DNA from: UBA724 sp049596815
GTDB lineage: Bacteria > Bacteroidota > Bacteroidia > Flavobacteriales > Flavobacteriaceae
NCBI GenBank assembly: GCA_049596815.1
Contig: JBMYLY010000005.1
Span: 1-41,322 of the forward strand
Direction of reading: 5' to 3'
DNA length: 41,322 nt
The notes below the pieces were generated by a model. It saw only the letters and a program-made list of their open reading frames with translations. It did no database searches and was not told the DNA's origin. Every line of letters starts with the position of its first letter. Within the stretch, counting starts at the first letter, position 1. A program made the translations under genes and the position numbers. Of the stretch, positions 16,145 to 23,783 are shown one piece after another.

Positions 16145-19100
16145 TTAGTTCAACTTAAAGTGAATGTGCTTTTCCTCGAGTGCTTGTAGCAGCTCAGTGC
16201 TGATATGAACTTTCTTTTTTCGGCTGTGCATCAACAGTTTGATTTGGCTGTCCACTTCATAAAAGGCCATGTCTAGGTTGTGTTTACCTTTATGGGTTTG
16301 CACGGTTTTCTTGAGCCACCGAAGTTGGTCGGCATCCATGGCCTTAAGGTCGAGCTTGAGGGTGAGTTTTTTGGCATACGACTCCAAAGTGTCTTGCAAC
16401 TGGCTAAAAGCGTTGAACTGCAGCCTTGGGTCTCCTTGTTTTCCGGTTTCTCTATGGGTCCATCCAGGGCGTACAAAGGCTTTGATATGCACAAAATTAT
16501 TGGTCACCAAATGGTGACGAAACTTGAGGTATTCTTCCCCAAAAATCTTAAACTCAAAAGCATCATCATAGTCCTCTAGGGTAAAAATAGCCCACCCTTT
16601 GCCATTTCTAGACACCCGATGATCTACCTCGCCCACGATGCCTCCAAAGGCAAGTTCTTTGTTGACCAAAGAAGTAAGCTCTGAAAAAGCACCCACTTTG
16701 GCATTGCAAAAATGACGCATGGCATACTTAAAATCATCCAAAGGATGACCCGACAAGTAGATGCCCACCACTTCTTTTTCTTGTTTGAGTTCGTGTAGGC
16801 TCGCCCAAGGTGCGCATTCTGGGAGTTCAGGTTCGGCCAATCCGGCGTCGCTGCTCCCTCCAAACAAACTGACTTGAGCAGCATTTTCATGGTCTTGATA
16901 AGTAGCTCCATAACGGATGGCTTTTTCCAAAAAAGCAACGCCATCACCATTGTCATGAAAATACTGTGCCCTATGGGCAGTTCCCAAGTTGTCCAGACCT
17001 CCTGCCAAGACCAAACTCTCAAAAGTTTTTTTGTTGGCCGCACGCAAATCGACCCGTTTGGTCAGGTCAAATACAGAGGCATATGGCTTGTCTTTGCGAG
17101 ACGCCACTATGCTGTCAACAGCGCTCTGTCCCACCCCTTTTACGGCACCCATCCCAAAGCGGATGGCATTTTGATCGTTTACGGTAAACTTGTAAAAAGA
17201 CTCATTCACATCGGGGCCCAACACCGAAATGCCCATCCGGCGGCATTCTTCCATAAAGAAGCTCACTTGCTTGATGTCGTTCATGTTGTTGGACAACACA
17301 GCCGCCATATATTCTGAGGGGTAGTTCGCTTTTAAATAGGCGGTTTGGTACGCAATCCATGCATAGCAAGTCGAATGCGATTTGTTAAAAGCATAAGACG
17401 CAAAGGCTTCCCAATCTTTCCATATTTTTTCTAAAATTTCAGCATCATGTCCGCGCTCTTGCCCGCCCGCTATAAATTTGGGTTTAAGCTCCTCCAGAAG
17501 GGCAAAAATCTTTTTTCCCATGGCCTTTCGCAACACATCGGCCTCGCCTTTAGTAAACCCTGCCAACGCCTGAGACAATAACATCACTTGCTCTTGATAA
17601 ACGGTGATTCCATAGGTCTGCTTGAGGTATTGTTCCATCTCGGGTAGGTCGTAGCTAATCTCCTCTTCTCCGTTTTTACGACGTACAAAACTTGGGATAT
17701 ATTCCAAAGGACCGGGACGATACAGGGCGTTCATGGCGATCAGGTCTTCAAAATGTGTGGGCTTGAGTTCACGCAAATATTTTTGCATCCCCGCACTTTC
17801 GTATTGAAAAATACCCACGGTTTCTCCTCTTTGAAACAATTCAAAAGTGGGGGCATCGTCCAAAGGAAACGCATCAGGGTCAAGGTCGGTGTTGTGGCGG
17901 TATTTTACCAATTTGACCGTATCCTTTATAAGGGTAAGGGTTTTGAGTCCTAAAAAATCCATCTTTAGCAGGCCTGCGCTCTCCACTACCGCATTGTCAA
18001 ACTGAGTGACATACAAATCCGAGTCTTTAGCCGTGGCTATGGGCACCAAATTGCTGATGTCCTCGGGAGTAATAATCACCCCACAGGCATGAATCCCTGT
18101 ATTGCGCAAAGAGCCTTCCAACACTTGGGCTTGGGTAAGGGTTTGTGCCTCCAAATCATCTCCCGATGCAATACCTTTGAGCTCTTGTATACGGGCAAAC
18201 TCATCCGAACGCAAATCGTCTTTGAGCTTGGACTCATCTTGCCCAAAAATGGTGTTGAGTTTGATATTGGGAATCAGTTTGGCCAAACGGTCTGCATCGG
18301 CCAAAGGCAAGTCTAGCACACGCGCCGTATCTCGTACAGACGACTTGGCGGCCATGGTGCCATAAGTGACAATTTGCGCCACTTGTTCTGCGCCGTATTT
18401 TTCTATGACATAGCTCATCACCTTTGAGCGTCCCTCGTCATCAAAATCGATGTCTATATCGGGTAAGCTCACACGATCCGGATTCAAAAAACGCTCAAAA
18501 AGCAAATCGTATTTGATCGGATCAATATTGGTGATTTTCAGACAATAGGCCACCACTGAGCCAGCAGCAGACCCACGACCGGGCCCCACCGAAACCCCCA
18601 TCGAACGGGCTGCGGCGATTAGGTCTTGAACTATCAAAAAATAGCCGGGATAGCCTGTGTTTTCGATAACAGAAAGCTCGAAATCAATACGTTCCTGAAT
18701 TTCTTCACTGGGTTCCCCATAACGTTCTTTGGCACCTGCCAAAGTGAGGTGTCTCAGATAGGTGTTTTCGCCTCGTTTGCCTCCATCAGCAGCGTCGGCT
18801 TCATCTACAAAAGATTCTGGAATGGCAAACTTGGGCAACAATACATCGCGTGCCAAATCGAAGGCCTCGATTTTGTCTACAATCTCGATAGTAGTTTGTA
18901 GGGCTTCGGGCAAGTCAGCAAAAAGTGCATTCATCTCTGCAGCCGACTTAAAGTAGTATTCCTGATTGGGTAAGCCATAGCGGAAACCCCTACCCCTGCC
19001 AATGGGCGTGGATTGTTTTTCGCCGTCTTTGACACACAGCAAAATGTCGTGCGCGTTGGCCTCCTCTTTGGTCAAATAATAACAACTGTTGGTCGCCACC

Positions 19101-20449
19101 AACTTGACATCGTGTTTTTCTGCCAAGGCCACCAAAGCCGTATTGACCCGCGTTTCGTCTTCTTGCTGGTGACGCATCAACTCAATATACAAGTCATCAC
19201 CAAAATGTTCTTTCCACCACAACAAGGCTTCCTCTCCTTGTTGGGCACCGGTGTTGAGCAGTTTGTGGGGCACCTCACCGTAAAGGTTTCCGGTGAGCAC
19301 AATAAGGTCCTTTTTGTATGTCAAAATTTGTTCGCGATCTACACGAGGCACATAATAGAAGCCTTCGGTGAAGGCCAAAGAAGAAAGTTTGGCTAGGTTG
19401 TGATAACCGGCTTTGTTTTTGGCCAGGAATACCATTTGATAGCCATTGTCACGTCGGGTGCGGTCTTTATGGTCGTCACATACGTTTAGGGTAACGCCAA
19501 TAATGGGTTTGAGCGGAGGTTGAGAATCCTCATTGTTGGCGTTGAAGGCTTTGACTGCTTTTACAAAATGAAAAGCCCCCATCAAATTGCCTATATCAGT
19601 GATGGCAACGGCTGGCATCTGCATAGCGCCCGCCTGATTGACCAGTTTTTGAACAGAAATGGTGGATTGGAGTACCGAAAACTGGGTGTGGGTGTGCAAA
19701 TGGCAAAAGGGAAGGTTGTTTTGTTCTGTCACAACCGTTTCTTGGTGAGTGGGTTGTTGCACTAAGGCTGCAGCGGCCTCCTTTAGACTGCGGTGTTTGA
19801 GTCCGGCTAAGGGTACAGAGCTTGTGAAAACAGACTGAACTTGGGCTATAGAATCGCTTAAGTCAGCGTTAGGCATTTGTTGGGTACGAAGGAGTTCCAG
19901 AAAAACGCGTGCTGTGGCCTCCACATCTGCAGTTGCATTGTGGGCTTCGCTAAAGCTCTCGGAAAAAAGGTGGGCATATAGCTCCGTAAGGGTAGGCAAT
20001 TTGAATTTACCGCCACGTCCTCCGGGAATTTCACACAAAAGGGCGGTTTCTTCGGAACAAGTGTCAAAAATCTTGTGTTCCTCAAGTACGTTGTCTCGAC
20101 CCAAGCGCAACAATTCTGCACCCATGATATTGAGATCAAACTTCAGGTTGTGCCCCACCAAATAAGTGGCACTCTGAACCGCCGCTACAAAGCGATCGAC
20201 CACTTCTGTCAAAGGTTGGCCTTCTACTTGTGCCAGCTGAGTCGATATCCCATGAATTTTTTCGGATTCATAGGGAATATCAAATCCATCGGGTTGGATC
20301 AGGAAATCCTCATGTGAGAGAAGAGTTCCATCGGAGTCGTGCAACTGCCATGCGATTTGAATACACCGAGGCCAATTGTCGCTGTCGGACAAAGGGGCGT
20401 TCCAGTTTCTTGGCAAACCCGTGGTTTCTGTATCAAAAATCAAATACAT
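16145..20449 (-). CDS. dnaE: DNA polymerase III alpha subunit with N-terminal 3'-5' exonuclease
   Basis: 1,434 residues from the ATG at 20449, where the exonuclease fold begins (MYLIFDTETTGLP). The open frame extends 21 codons further upstream, but those residues lack family similarity. Residues 1-190 form a DnaQ-like proofreading domain with FDTET (D6, E8), HNLKFD (D105) and HNATADVE (H170, D175). The PHP domain starts at residue 249 (CHLHTHTQFS). The C-family polymerase core has GPGRGSAAGS (622-631) and the metal-binding PDIDIDFDDEGR (663-674). A helix-hairpin-helix and an OB-like region lie toward the C-terminus. It is the replicative polymerase. Fusion of exonuclease and polymerase in one DnaE chain is usual in Bacteroidota and makes a separate epsilon subunit unnecessary. 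Divergent from rpsP. Confidence 0.97.
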   Translation of the reverse strand: MYLIFDTETTGLPRNWNAPLSDSDNWPRCIQIAWQLHDSDGTLLSHEDFLIQPDGFDIPYESEKIHGISTQLAQVEGQPLTEVVDRFVAAVQSATYLVGHNLKFDLNIMGAELLRLGRDNVLEEHKIFDTCSEETALLCEIPGGRGGKFKLPTLTELYAHLFSESFSEAHNATADVEATARVFLELLRTQQMPNADLSDSIAQVQSVFTSSVPLAGLKHRSLKEAAAALVQQPTHQETVVTEQNNLPFCHLHTHTQFSVLQSTISVQKLVNQAGAMQMPAVAITDIGNLMGAFHFVKAVKAFNANNEDSQPPLKPIIGVTLNVCDDHKDRTRRDNGYQMVFLAKNKAGYHNLAKLSSLAFTEGFYYVPRVDREQILTYKKDLIVLTGNLYGEVPHKLLNTGAQQGEEALLWWKEHFGDDLYIELMRHQQEDETRVNTALVALAEKHDVKLVATNSCYYLTKEEANAHDILLCVKDGEKQSTPIGRGRGFRYGLPNQEYYFKSAAEMNALFADLPEALQTTIEIVDKIEAFDLARDVLLPKFAIPESFVDEADAADGGKRGENTYLRHLTLAGAKERYGEPSEEIQERIDFELSVIENTGYPGYFLIVQDLIAAARSMGVSVGPGRGSAAGSVVAYCLKITNIDPIKYDLLFERFLNPDRVSLPDIDIDFDDEGRSKVMSYVIEKYGAEQVAQIVTYGTMAAKSSVRDTARVLDLPLADADRLAKLIPNIKLNTIFGQDESKLKDDLRSDEFARIQELKGIASGDDLEAQTLTQAQVLEGSLRNTGIHACGVIITPEDISNLVPIATAKDSDLYVTQFDNAVVESAGLLKMDFLGLKTLTLIKDTVKLVKYRHNTDLDPDAFPLDDAPTFELFQRGETVGIFQYESAGMQKYLRELKPTHFEDLIAMNALYRPGPLEYIPSFVRRKNGEEEISYDLPEMEQYLKQTYGITVYQEQVMLLSQALAGFTKGEADVLRKAMGKKIFALLEELKPKFIAGGQERGHDAEILEKIWKDWEAFASYAFNKSHSTCYAWIAYQTAYLKANYPSEYMAAVLSNNMNDIKQVSFFMEECRRMGISVLGPDVNESFYKFTVNDQNAIRFGMGAVKGVGQSAVDSIVASRKDKPYASVFDLTKRVDLRAANKKTFESLVLAGGLDNLGTAHRAQYFHDNGDGVAFLEKAIRYGATYQDHENAAQVSLFGGSSDAGLAEPELPECAPWASLHELKQEKEVVGIYLSGHPLDDFKYAMRHFCNAKVGAFSELTSLVNKELAFGGIVGEVDHRVSRNGKGWAIFTLEDYDDAFEFKIFGEEYLKFRHHLVTNNFVHIKAFVRPGWTHRETGKQGDPRLQFNAFSQLQDTLESYAKKLTLKLDLKAMDADQLRWLKKTVQTHKGKHNLDMAFYEVDSQIKLLMHSRKKKVHISTELLQALEEKHIHFKLN

Positions 20450-20526
20450 AGTGGGGGACAATCTTTGGTTAAAAATAAAATATCTCAGGTCAATTAAGCC
20501 TGCATCATCCAAGAAGTTATCAACGC

Positions 20527-20556
20527 TTGTCTATTTATAAAAAAAATGTACATTTG
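20527..20556 (+). promoter_or_regulatory. Promoter of rpsP-rimM
   Basis: TTG at 20527-20529, a 19-bp spacer and TACATTTG at 20549-20556 match the Bacteroidota consensus. The start would be near 20562, giving a leader of about 40 nt before the rpsP ATG. I saw no obvious S15-like or S16 autoregulatory fold. Confidence 0.7.
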
Positions 20557-20602
20557 CCGCTCATTAATAACCAAGGTTTCGAACCTAAAAATTTAATTTG
20601 AT

Positions 20603-21385
20603 ATGCCTGTTAGAATTCGCTTACAAAGACACGGAAAAAAAGGAAAACCTTTTTATTGGATCGTCGCCGCTGACTCCCGCGCCAAAAGAGACGGTCGTTA
20701 CTTAGAAAAACTAGGAACTTACAACCCCAATACCCACCCTGCAACTGTTGCGCTTGATGTAGATAAAGCAGTTACTTGGTTGCAAAACGGTGCACAACCT
20801 TCTGATACAGCTCGTAATTTGCTATCCAACGAAGGTGTCATGCTAAAAAATCACTTGGTCAATGGTGTTCGTAAAGGTGCCTTGACAGAGGAGCAAGTTG
20901 CTGAAAAATTCGAGGCTTGGGTTCAAGAAAAAGAAGGTAAAAAAGAAGCTTTGTTAAATAGCCTTAAACAACAGGAGAATAAAGCCAAAGCGGCTGCCTT
21001 GGCCGCAGAACAAGAAGTGAGTGCCAAGCGCAAAGCTGCTGCTGAAGAAGCCCTTGCCGAGGATGTAGCTACTGAAGAAGTAACTGAAGAGCCTCCTGAA
21101 GAAGTCGCTGCTGAGGAAGCCGTTAGTGAAGAGGTTGCTGAAGAAGCGCCCGCAAGTGAGGAAGCCACAGAAGAGACAGCTGAAGAAGTAGTTTCTGAAG
21201 ATGCGCCTGAGGAAACAGTTGCTGAAGATGCTCCAGCTTTTGAGGAGACTCCCGTAGAGGCTGCTGCTGAAGAAGCCACAGAACCTGCCGTTGAGGAAAT
21301 TTCTGAGGAAGTTTCCGAGGAAACACCCGCTGCTGAGGAAGCCACAGAGGCTCCTGCTGAGGACGCCGAAGACAAGGAATCTTAA
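20603..21385 (+). CDS. rpsP: 30S ribosomal protein S16 with long acidic C-terminal tail
   Basis: 260 residues. Residues 1 to about 85 are the S16 core (MPVRIRLQRHGKKGKPFYWIV...LEKLGTYNP...GAQPSDTARNLL), which binds 16S rRNA in the small subunit. Residues about 85-155 form a charged, Lys/Ala/Glu-rich helical extension. From about 155 to the end the chain is almost only Glu, Ala, Val, Thr, Ser and Pro in loose EEA/EEV repeats. Extended S16 proteins are usual in Bacteroidota, but they are typically nearer 150-200 residues, so this tail is long. The tail is probably disordered and strongly negative, and should project from the ribosome. The rimM ATG follows 8 bp after the stop. Confidence 0.95.
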   Translation: MPVRIRLQRHGKKGKPFYWIVAADSRAKRDGRYLEKLGTYNPNTHPATVALDVDKAVTWLQNGAQPSDTARNLLSNEGVMLKNHLVNGVRKGALTEEQVAEKFEAWVQEKEGKKEALLNSLKQQENKAKAAALAAEQEVSAKRKAAAEEALAEDVATEEVTEEPPEEVAAEEAVSEEVAEEAPASEEATEETAEEVVSEDAPEETVAEDAPAFEETPVEAAAEEATEPAVEEISEEVSEETPAAEEATEAPAEDAEDKES

Positions 21386-21393
21386 TCTCCAAC

Positions 21394-21918
21394 ATGCTTT
21401 TAGAAGACTGCTTTTTTCTTGGAACGGTAGTCGGTAAATACAGTTTTAGGGGAGAGGTATTGATAAAAATCGATACCGATCAGCCTGAACTTTACACAAA
21501 CATTGCATCCCTATTTATTGAAACCCAAACGGGTTTGGTTCCTTATTTTGTCGTAAAATCGGAGTTACACAAATCCAGTTTGTTGCGTGTGTCTTTTGAA
21601 GATGTCACAGATGAAGCCGGAGCCGATGTCTTGCTGAAAAAAAAGGTTTTTTTGCCTTTGGATATGTTGCCCAAACTCACAGGAAATCAGTTTTATTTCC
21701 ATGAAATCATAGGCTTTGGTGTGATAGACAAACAACACGGAGACATTGGAAAGGTTACAAGAGTAAATGATACTGCAGCTCAAGCACTTTTGGAAATCGA
21801 GCACAAAACCACCCAAGTATTATTGCCCATCGTGGATGACATCATCCTAAAAGTTGACAGAGATAACCAGCAACTACATGTCAAAATTCCAGAGGGTCTT
21901 CTGGATATATACCTCTAA
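21394..21918 (+). CDS. rimM: Ribosome maturation factor RimM
   Basis: 174 residues, normal for the family. The N-terminal RimM domain starts FFLGTVVGKYSFRGEVLIK, with the family's G.(V/I)...G.(K/R)GE(V/L) pattern. The C-terminal PRC-barrel half contains FYFHEIIGFGVID...GKVTRVNDTAAQALLEI and ends VDDIILKVD...IPEGLLDIYL. RimM assists late 30S assembly around the S19/head region and 16S processing. It is translated right after rpsP, a conserved pairing. Its stop overlaps the convergent GH15 stop by 4 bp, and no terminator hairpin is visible between them. A trmD gene, often next in other bacteria, is absent. Confidence 0.95.
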   Translation: MLLEDCFFLGTVVGKYSFRGEVLIKIDTDQPELYTNIASLFIETQTGLVPYFVVKSELHKSSLLRVSFEDVTDEAGADVLLKKKVFLPLDMLPKLTGNQFYFHEIIGFGVIDKQHGDIGKVTRVNDTAAQALLEIEHKTTQVLLPIVDDIILKVDRDNQQLHVKIPEGLLDIYL

Positions 21919-23690
21919 TCAGGTGCTGTATCCGAAAAATTGAGGGCGGTCTCAATGAGCGCCAAATGCGAATATGCCTGAGGGAAATTCCCCAAAAGTC
22001 GTTTGGACGAAAAGTCAATATCTTCACTAAACAAGCCCAAATGGTTGCTGTAAGAAAGCAGCGTGTCAAACATGGTCATGGCTTTGTCCCGCTCTCCGAT
22101 TTTATTTAAGCTATTGATAAACCAAAAAGTACATATGGTAAATGATGAGCTAGGCAGACCAAAATCATCTTCGTTTTTATAACGATACATCAGCCCTTCA
22201 TGACATAACTCTCTTTCGATAGCATAAACGGTTTTGACAAAACGGGGGTCTTTGGCATCTACAAAGCCATAGTTTTCCATCAACAATACTGAAGCATCAA
22301 GGTCTTTCGATCCATAAGACTGGGTAAAGGCTTGTACCTCTTCATTCCATGCATTTTGTAAAATGTCATCCTCAATGGCTTGAGCCAATGGAGTCCATTT
22401 GTCCACATTGTGGGGTTTGTTGAGTTTTTTGGCAATTTTGATAGCCCTATCAATGGCGACCCAACATAACATTTTTGAAAATGTAAAATGACGATCCTCA
22501 CTTCTAAATTCCCAAATTCCTTTATCGGGCTCTTCCCAATGAGCGGCTACTACCCAAACGATGCCTTTGGTAATTGACCAAAGCTCCTCCAAGTTTTCAA
22601 CCTCGTTTTGAAACCCTTCGATTTGGGTATGAATTACATCCATCAAAATCCCATAAATATCATTTTGCCGCTGTTGGAAGGCAGCATTTCCGATGCGAAC
22701 AGGTTTGGAGTTTTCATAGCCCGACAAATGTTCTAAGGTGGCTTCTGTGAGTTCTTTTTCTTTATTGATTCCATACATAATTTGGAGTTTTTCATCCTTG
22801 TCTGGAATCAAATCGATAACGAATTGCAGATAACGCTGTACCATTTTTCTATGCCCCAATCGAGACACAATACTTATTACCATAGAAGCATCGCGTATCC
22901 AACAAAAACGGTAGTCCCAATTACGAACCTCGCCTATGGTCTCTGGCAAGGAGGTAGTGGCAGCGGCCAAAACAGCGCCCGATTTGTCATAGGACAAAAG
23001 TTTTAGAGTGAGGGCACTACGCAAAATGGGTTCGTTGTATATGGGGAAAGAAGGTGTTTTGTCAGACCAATTCAACCAGTACACATGGGTGCGGTTGAGT
23101 TCTAGGCTTACTGAGTTCAAGCTAGGTATTTCAATTTTTTCATGATAACTCACCACAAAATAGAGGTCGTCTTTTAAAATGAGCTCCTTTTTTTGAAGCA
23201 AATCGACGTTTGAAATATTGGTATATAAATACAAAGTATCATAACGAGAAGTCTCCGTCAGGCTCACCACAAAGTCTTTTTTGGCGTAGGTTCGGGTGTT
23301 TCCGGCGGCGTATTCGAGCTTTGGATCGTAGTCAAAAGCTACTTTTGGAGCCCCCGAAATGTGCTTCACATAGCGCACCAATTCGGGTGGTGAGTGATAA
23401 TCTCCATTTTCTTTTTTGTAGCGTGGCATAAAATCTAAGAGTTCAAAAACCCCATCTTCCTGCTCAAAACGCGTGACTAGGATATTGGTGCTTTCCAAAT
23501 ATTTTTGCGTGATTTTGGGATTTCCGCAAGATCGAACCGAAAAACTACCCCCAATTTGCGCATCCAATAATTTTCCAAAAACCGAGGGAGAATCGAATTC
23601 GGGCAAGCAACACCAATCCACAGAACCCTCTTTGGAAATCAGCGCAGCCGAACGACAATTCCCAACGATACCAAAGTCTAAATTATCCAC
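21915..23690 (-). CDS. GH15 family glycosidase (glucoamylase or trehalase-like)
   Basis: 591 residues from a GTG at 23690, directly after an in-frame TAG. The N-terminal beta-sandwich begins DFGIVGNCRSAALISKEGSVDWCCLP, as in bacterial GH15 proteins. The (alpha/alpha)6 barrel carries NWDYRFCWIRDA. The probable general acid is E394 (GIWEFR...RHFTFSKMLCW) and the probable general base is E556 (GLFSED), followed by LGNFPQAYSHLALI. The usual acidic residue before 'GTF..CSFW' is replaced here by SSSFTICTFW, so substrate preference may differ. No signal peptide is present, so it is cytoplasmic. Family members cleave alpha-1,4-glucans or trehalose. Divergence from a trehalose synthase makes trehalase activity the better guess, but sequence alone does not decide. 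Confidence 0.88.
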   Translation of the reverse strand: MDNLDFGIVGNCRSAALISKEGSVDWCCLPEFDSPSVFGKLLDAQIGGSFSVRSCGNPKITQKYLESTNILVTRFEQEDGVFELLDFMPRYKKENGDYHSPPELVRYVKHISGAPKVAFDYDPKLEYAAGNTRTYAKKDFVVSLTETSRYDTLYLYTNISNVDLLQKKELILKDDLYFVVSYHEKIEIPSLNSVSLELNRTHVYWLNWSDKTPSFPIYNEPILRSALTLKLLSYDKSGAVLAAATTSLPETIGEVRNWDYRFCWIRDASMVISIVSRLGHRKMVQRYLQFVIDLIPDKDEKLQIMYGINKEKELTEATLEHLSGYENSKPVRIGNAAFQQRQNDIYGILMDVIHTQIEGFQNEVENLEELWSITKGIVWVVAAHWEEPDKGIWEFRSEDRHFTFSKMLCWVAIDRAIKIAKKLNKPHNVDKWTPLAQAIEDDILQNAWNEEVQAFTQSYGSKDLDASVLLMENYGFVDAKDPRFVKTVYAIERELCHEGLMYRYKNEDDFGLPSSSFTICTFWFINSLNKIGERDKAMTMFDTLLSYSNHLGLFSEDIDFSSKRLLGNFPQAYSHLALIETALNFSDTAPD

Positions 23691-23783
23691 CTAAAAAGAT
23701 TAAATTTGTCAACAAAAATTTTTCGTTTTGTAAAGTTAGACAAGCATTTCCAACTATACTACTACAATTTCGAAAATAATTTT

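Noticed and set aside
20450..20512. Upstream extension of dnaE by 21 codons
   Set aside because: The extra residues have no relation to the exonuclease fold, which begins at the ATG at 20449.
20923..21375. 150-codon Ser/Ala-rich minus-strand frame
   Set aside because: Exact antisense of the Glu/Ala-rich S16 tail; an artefact of GAA/GCT repeats.
23706..23783. TTG start extending the trehalose synthase by 26 codons
   Set aside because: The added residues are not GT20-like and the ATG at 23784 begins the conserved IIVSNRLP segment.
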